From Alphaproteobacteria bacterium (GTDB taxonomy: Bacteria; Pseudomonadota; Alphaproteobacteria; RF32; CAG-239), in contig JAFVBT010000034.1 of assembly GCA_017479785.1 (NCBI GenBank), positions 1-18,111 on the forward strand: DNA of 18,111 bases, read 5' to 3'. This document shows, piece by piece, positions 15,189 through 18,111 of the stretch (positions are counted from its first letter, which is position 1; each line of letters starts with the position of its first letter). The position numbers and the translations under genes were made by a program. Under the pieces are notes generated by a model. The model was given only the letters and a program-made list of their open reading frames with translations. It was not told the origin of the DNA and did no database searches.

Positions 15189-15460
15189 AGACATGAGAAT
15201 ATCATGTTCAGTGCCTTTGTACAGTACGGAGCTTTCAACAGCTCTATCTAGCTCGGTGTTGGGATATAACATCGTCAAATTGTTATCTGTTAAATGCAGG
15301 TAATGATAAATATATCCCCGATTCATAAAATCTTTATGGTCGGGGAGCCTTTAGCGTATGTCCAAAAGTTTTCCGACTTGAAAGGCTAAAGGGGTCATTA
15401 TAGCTAGATATGATTGTTGAACTCTCCGACCACCTCATAAACGGGTGGTTTTTCTTTTTT
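15189..15460 (+). ncRNA. Structured leader RNA with competing helices and terminator; candidate riboswitch/attenuator, class unrecognised
   Basis: About 270 nt without a convincing gene are dense in complementary segments. Helix a is ACATGA 15191-15196 with 15202-15207. Helix b is GAGCT 15229-15233 with 15240-15244, closing a six-base loop TTCAAC. Helix c is GGGATATA 15261-15268 with 15311-15318. Helix d is CCCCGA 15316-15321 with 15340-15345, continued by CATAAA 15324-15329 with 15333-15338. Helix e is CCTTTAGC 15348-15355 with 15385-15392. Helix f is an 11-bp pairing of 15337-15347 with 15422-15432, containing one G-U. Helices c and d exclude each other, d and f exclude each other, and f overlaps the 5' arm of the terminator at 15429-15434. 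The hairpin-b loop is complementary to GTTGAA 15416-15421. The lipoprotein gene starts 19 nt after the U-tract. I found no signatures of cobalamin, TPP, FMN, T-box, tmRNA, 6S or RNase P RNA. An independent small RNA is the alternative. Confidence 0.65.
15429..15460 (+). terminator. Intrinsic terminator inside the lipoprotein leader
   Basis: ACCACC (15429-15434) pairs with GGTGGT (15444-15449), extended by a T-G pair around a 7-nt loop. A near-continuous T-tract with one C interruption follows (15449-15460). It lies between the leader promoter and the lipoprotein ATG at 15480, so expression of that gene needs read-through unless a promoter is hidden inside the leader. Confidence 0.88.
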
Positions 15461-15479
15461 AATTTGACTGGAGGGAAAC

Positions 15480-15812
15480 ATGAAAAAAATAATTGTTGCC
15501 GTTGCTTTTCTGGCTTTATCGGCTTGCACAACAAACAGAACACTTTATGTAAACGAAAAAGGACAAACCGTTTATCAGGCCGATTGCGGCAGATGGAGAC
15601 GTAACAATATGGGTGATTGTTTAATTGCAGCGGGAAAACAGTGCCCTAACGGTTTTGATATTATCATGGCTAATGACCAAATATCAGGCATAATCAGCAA
15701 CGGTCAGATGTCCGGTAACACAAACCCGAGCACTTACGCCGCTTTGAATGCCAACATTTGGAATGACAGCGTTGTTACCCGTAACAGGTATTTAATTTAT
15801 ACTTGCAAATAG
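15480..15812 (+). CDS. Small cysteine-containing lipoprotein
   Basis: This 110-residue protein is a predicted lipoprotein: MKK, a hydrophobic stretch and the lipobox LSAC with Cys16 as the lipidated residue, followed by TT, which favours outer-membrane sorting. The mature part contains Cys36, Cys47, Cys54 and Cys109 in an arrangement DCG, GDC, KQCPNGFDI that resembles small proteobacterial lipoproteins of unknown function. The even number of mature cysteines suggests two disulfides in the periplasm. GGAGGG lies 4 nt before the ATG. Upstream is a structured RNA ending in an intrinsic terminator, which probably controls expression. Downstream the gene converges on ldh, with 56 bp between them and no evident terminator. 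I cannot assign a function. Confidence 0.88.
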   Translation: MKKIIVAVAFLALSACTTNRTLYVNEKGQTVYQADCGRWRRNNMGDCLIAAGKQCPNGFDIIMANDQISGIISNGQMSGNTNPSTYAALNANIWNDSVVTRNRYLIYTCK

Positions 15813-15868
15813 CAAGCAACACCGCACCCGCAATGTATTGTTCGGAAAAATTAAATAACATCTTCCCC

Positions 15869-16792
15869 TTATTCGGGCAACAGTGATTTAATTTTCTCTG
15901 CGCTTCTGATTAACAGCTTTCTCTCGTTTTCGGAAATCGGCGGATAAAGAACCTGCCGAATACCGTTACGATTGATAATCGTCGGCAACGACAGACAAAC
16001 ATTTTTTACCGAACCGATTGATTCTTGCAACGACGTCACATTTAAAATTACATTCTCGTCATTTTTAATTGCTTCACAAATACGGGTAATGCCGCCGGCA
16101 ATACCGTAATATGTTGCTCCTTTGCCTTCTATAATATGATAAGCGGCATTTCTGACATTATCATCAATGTGATTTTTAGCTTCAACAGTCAACGGATTAC
16201 CGATCATTTTTGCAAATTCATCAACAGACATCGTTCCAACCTTAGCCGATGACCAGATTAAAACTTCACTGTCACCGTGTTCTCCCAAAACATGAGCATG
16301 AACCGATTGCGGTGCCAAATGTAAATGCTGTGCCAACAATGTACGAAACCGCGCCGTATCCAAAATTGTGCCGGTACCGAAAACACGCAACGGCGATAAC
16401 TTAGATTCTTTGATAACATAAGCCGTCATCACATCAACCGGATTGGTGGCTATCAAAATTATCGCATCGGCGGCATATTGAATAATTTGTGCCGTAATTT
16501 GCTTAAAAACAGCTTGATTGCGCGCCAATAAATTTTCCCGAGTTTCCCCCGGTTTTTGGTTAACACCGGCAGTTATGATTATAACATCCGCCCCCTCCAA
16601 GTCAGCATAATCGCCGGCATGAACATGGCAATATGCGGCAAACGGCAACGCATGCGAAATATCCAATGCCTCAGCCATAGCCTTCTCCTTATTGATATCT
16701 GCAAGCACTATTTCTCGTGCCACCCCGCGCCAAGCAAGTGCGAAAGCCGTCGCACTGCCGACAAATCCGCTTCCGATAATTCCGATTTTCAT
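15869..16792 (-). CDS. ldh: L-lactate dehydrogenase
   Basis: This 307-residue NAD-dependent enzyme interconverts pyruvate and L-lactate. The Rossmann glycine motif is GSGFVGS (7-13). Substrate discrimination rests on Gln79 in the loop VNQKPGETR: malate dehydrogenases have Arg here, so lactate is favoured. Other conserved residues are Arg85, Asn117 in NPVD, Asp145 and Arg148 in LDTARFR, and the catalytic His172 in GEHGDSE. Arg150 and His165 correspond to Arg173 and His188 of Bacillus-type enzymes, which bind fructose 1,6-bisphosphate, so allosteric activation is likely. AAAGGG lies upstream of the ATG, preceded by an 8-bp inverted repeat. The gene is monocistronic, convergent with the lipoprotein gene and divergent from acpP. 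It indicates a fermentative capacity. Confidence 0.93.
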   Translation of the reverse strand: MKIGIIGSGFVGSATAFALAWRGVAREIVLADINKEKAMAEALDISHALPFAAYCHVHAGDYADLEGADVIIITAGVNQKPGETRENLLARNQAVFKQITAQIIQYAADAIILIATNPVDVMTAYVIKESKLSPLRVFGTGTILDTARFRTLLAQHLHLAPQSVHAHVLGEHGDSEVLIWSSAKVGTMSVDEFAKMIGNPLTVEAKNHIDDNVRNAAYHIIEGKGATYYGIAGGITRICEAIKNDENVILNVTSLQESIGSVKNVCLSLPTIINRNGIRQVLYPPISENERKLLIRSAEKIKSLLPE

Positions 16793-16807
16793 CTTATTTT
16801 CCCTTTC

Positions 16808-16843
16808 ATAATCTGTTTATACACAATATTTAATGCAGATTAT
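16808..16843. repeat. 8-bp inverted repeat upstream of ldh
   Basis: ATAATCTG (16808-16815) is perfectly complementary to CAGATTAT (16836-16843), with a 20-bp spacer. It lies 15-50 bp upstream of the ldh ATG, directly before the ribosome site. It could be an operator or a 5'-leader hairpin. It does not resemble the Rex site that often controls lactate dehydrogenase genes. Confidence 0.4.
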
Positions 16844-16950
16844 TGCAAAAACAATTATTTTATGCACTTTTATAAAGTTTATAACATAATGAAAATACGT
16901 CATTTTTTATAAATATAAACAAAATATTTATGGTAAAATGAAAATAATGC

Positions 16951-16980
16951 TTGTCAAATGAGATAAAATTGTGCTAATGA
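16951..16980 (+). promoter_or_regulatory. Putative promoter of acpP
   Basis: TTGTCA (16951-16956) is followed after 18 bp by TAATGA (16975-16980), with a TG just upstream forming an extended -10. Initiation near 16987 would leave a leader of about 50 nt. The -10 match is imperfect. Confidence 0.35.
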
Positions 16981-17037
16981 CTAAACCACAGGCGTTAACG
17001 TCTGAAAAATTTGTTTTAATTATATGAGGTTAATTAC

Positions 17038-17274
17038 ATGTCTAATGATACCGCAGAACGCGTTAAAAAAATTGTCGCTAAGCATTTAGGCGTTGATGAG
17101 GCAAAAGTGGTTGAAACAGCCAGCTTCATTGATGATTTGGGTGCTGATAGCTTGGATACAGTTGAGCTGGTTATGGCTTTTGAAGAAGAATACGGTTGCG
17201 AAATCCCTGACAAAGCTGCTGAAAAAATCTTGACTGTGAAAGATGCTATTGACTATCTTTCCAAGAATGCGTAA
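17038..17274 (+). CDS. acpP: Acyl carrier protein
   Basis: AcpP carries growing acyl chains on a phosphopantetheine arm through type II fatty-acid synthesis. The 78-residue sequence is typical: acidic, four helices, with the modification site Ser38 in LGADSLDTVELVMAFEEEYG, followed by EIPDKAAEKILTVKDAIDYL. A TGAGG site precedes the ATG. fabF follows 79 bp downstream behind an intrinsic terminator, giving the common acpP-fabF order. fabG, often upstream, is absent, since the upstream neighbour is ldh on the other strand. The terminator would let acpP be expressed in large excess over fabF, as is known for this abundant protein. Confidence 0.98.
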   Translation: MSNDTAERVKKIVAKHLGVDEAKVVETASFIDDLGADSLDTVELVMAFEEEYGCEIPDKAAEKILTVKDAIDYLSKNA

Positions 17275-17295
17275 GTCGTAAGACTTTATCTAATT

Positions 17296-17330
17296 AAACT
17301 CGCTTTAGTTAATAACAGCGAGTTTTTTTT
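17296..17330 (+). terminator. Intrinsic terminator between acpP and fabF
   Basis: AAACTCGCT (17296-17304) pairs with AGCGAGTTT (17317-17325), the loop contains a further GTT/AAC pairing, and eight T run from 17323 to 17330. No separate fabF promoter is evident in the 23 bp that remain, so partial read-through probably supplies fabF. Confidence 0.9.
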
Positions 17331-17353
17331 AATAAACAGAAAAGAGGATTTGC

Positions 17354-18111
17354 ATGAGAAGAGTTGTCGTTACCGGACTCGGTATTGTGTCGCCGTTTGG
17401 TCGCGGAGTTGACTATAACTGGGACTGCCTTATGGCCGGAAAATCTGCTATTCGCCGTATTGAAGGCATTGATTTAAAAGATATTCCGGTGCTGATTGCC
17501 GGACAAGTGCCGTTCGGCGAAGGCGAACACGAATTTAATCCGGATACCGTTATGGCTCCGAAAGATCAAAAAAAGGCCGATAAATTCATTTTATACGGTA
17601 TTGCTGCCGCCAATGATGCCTTAAAAGATGCGGCTTATGAGCCGAAAGAATTAAGCGAAGAAGAACAATGCCGCGCCGGTGTAATGATGGGATCCGGTAT
17701 CGGCGGTTTGAATAATATCTACGATAATGCCATTTCATTCAATGAAGTCGGTATTAAGCGTATTTCGCCGTTTTTTATTCCGTCCTGCCTGATTAATTTG
17801 ATTTCCGGCACGGTTTCCATTGATCACGCTTTACGCGGTCCGAATCACGCTTGCGTAACTGCATGTTCAACCGGCACACATGCCATTGGTGATGCGGCAC
17901 GCATTCTTGCAAGGGGTGATGCCGATGTCATGGTTGCCGGTGGTGCGGAATCTGCCGTTAACGTTTTGGGATTGGCCGGATTTGCACGTATGAAAGCTGT
18001 TACGGCAGAATTTAACGACGCTCCGGAAAAAGCATCTCGTCCGTGGGATAAAAACCGCAGTAGTTTTGTAATGGGCGAAGGCGCCGGCGCCGTTGTTTTG
18101 GAAGAATTGGA
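17354..18111 (+). CDS. fabF: Beta-ketoacyl-ACP synthase II, 5' part (continues past the window)
   Basis: FabF condenses malonyl-ACP with acyl-ACP in fatty-acid elongation. The 252 codons visible start with MRRVVVTGLGIVSPFGRG, the usual N-terminus, and include MMGSGIGGLNNIYDN and the nucleophile Cys171 in VTACSTGTHAIGDA. They continue to FVMGEGAGAVVLEEL at the window edge. The two catalytic histidines and the lysine lie beyond the window, so completeness cannot be judged. AGAGGA precedes the ATG. The FabB alternative is less likely given the acpP-fabF linkage and the N-terminal sequence. It probably depends on read-through of the acpP terminator. Confidence 0.96.
   Translation, partial: MRRVVVTGLGIVSPFGRGVDYNWDCLMAGKSAIRRIEGIDLKDIPVLIAGQVPFGEGEHEFNPDTVMAPKDQKKADKFILYGIAAANDALKDAAYEPKELSEEEQCRAGVMMGSGIGGLNNIYDNAISFNEVGIKRISPFFIPSCLINLISGTVSIDHALRGPNHACVTACSTGTHAIGDAARILARGDADVMVAGGAESAVNVLGLAGFARMKAVTAEFNDAPEKASRPWDKNRSSFVMGEGAGAVVLEEL

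Noticed and set aside
15189..15460. The structured region as tmRNA, 6S RNA, RNase P RNA, a T-box or a cobalamin riboswitch. GGGTGG near the terminator recalls a T-box, and the end CCGACCACC recalls a tRNA-like 3' end.
   Set aside because: No tag reading frame, no TTCRA T-loop, no full T-box sequence and no B12-box or rnpB core motifs could be found. The similarities are limited to a few bases of the terminator stem.
15800..15868. Hairpin CTTGC-AAATA-GCAAG at the lipoprotein stop (15802-15816) as a terminator.
   Set aside because: The stem is only 5 bp and overlaps the coding end, and no U-tract follows.
15869..16792. Annotation as malate dehydrogenase.
   Set aside because: The specificity position is Gln in NQKPGETR rather than the Arg of malate dehydrogenases, and GEHGDSE and LDTARFR are lactate dehydrogenase motifs.
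16793..16900. A Rex (redox repressor) site upstream of ldh.
   Set aside because: No TTGTGAA-N-TTCACAA-like palindrome is present. The only inverted repeat there is ATAATCTG/CAGATTAT.

Overview
The window looks like chromosomal DNA of an AT-rich alphaproteobacterium, probably a fermentative, host- or gut-associated lineage. This is inferred from four things: a Gram-negative envelope (FadL/OmpP1-type porin, TolB, a small lipoprotein), the mtaB-ftsY gene pair that is common in alphaproteobacteria, a fermentative L-lactate dehydrogenase, and a glycogen-remodelling operon. There is no plasmid, phage, IS or CRISPR signature. Almost everything is compact housekeeping DNA with clear Shine-Dalgarno sites.

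Layout. 1-297: about 2.5 copies of a 104/105-bp tandem repeat ending in a 14-bp inverted repeat. 298-1533 (-): FadL/OmpP1-family outer-membrane protein. 1754-3289 (+): a stand-alone PilT/DotB-like secretion ATPase followed by a single-pass membrane protein with an FxLYD-like domain, closed by a bidirectional terminator at about 3309-3342. 3354-4673 (-): tolB without its usual partners. 4820-5284 (+): ruvX/yqgF, whose stop codon lies one base from the stop of malQ. 5286-11716 (-): glycogen operon glgB-glgX-malQ. 12001-12237 (+): small DUF2934-like protein with a Lys/Ser/Cys-rich tail, under a near-consensus promoter. 12295-15058 (-): mtaB-ftsY-membrane-anchored metallophosphoesterase operon. 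15154-15479: promoter, a roughly 270-nt structured RNA and an intrinsic terminator just upstream of a small lipoprotein gene (15480-15812, +). 15869-16792 (-): L-lactate dehydrogenase with the fructose-1,6-bisphosphate site residues. 17038-17274 (+): acpP, its terminator, then the 5' part of fabF (17354 to the window end).

How the genes work together. GlgB, GlgX and MalQ make branch points, remove them and recycle the released malto-oligosaccharides. Ldh would re-oxidise NADH when glycolysis is fast. FtsY docks signal-recognition particles for insertion of membrane proteins, and TolB and the porin belong to the outer envelope. AcpP and FabF start fatty-acid elongation.

The most unusual element is the RNA at about 15190-15460. 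Its helices are mutually exclusive: 15261-15268 with 15311-15318, 15316-15321 with 15340-15345, 15337-15347 with 15422-15432, and the terminator 15429-15434 with 15444-15449. A hairpin loop (15234-15239) is also perfectly complementary to 15416-15421. This is the architecture of a transcription-attenuating riboswitch or regulatory leader. I could not match it to any known class.
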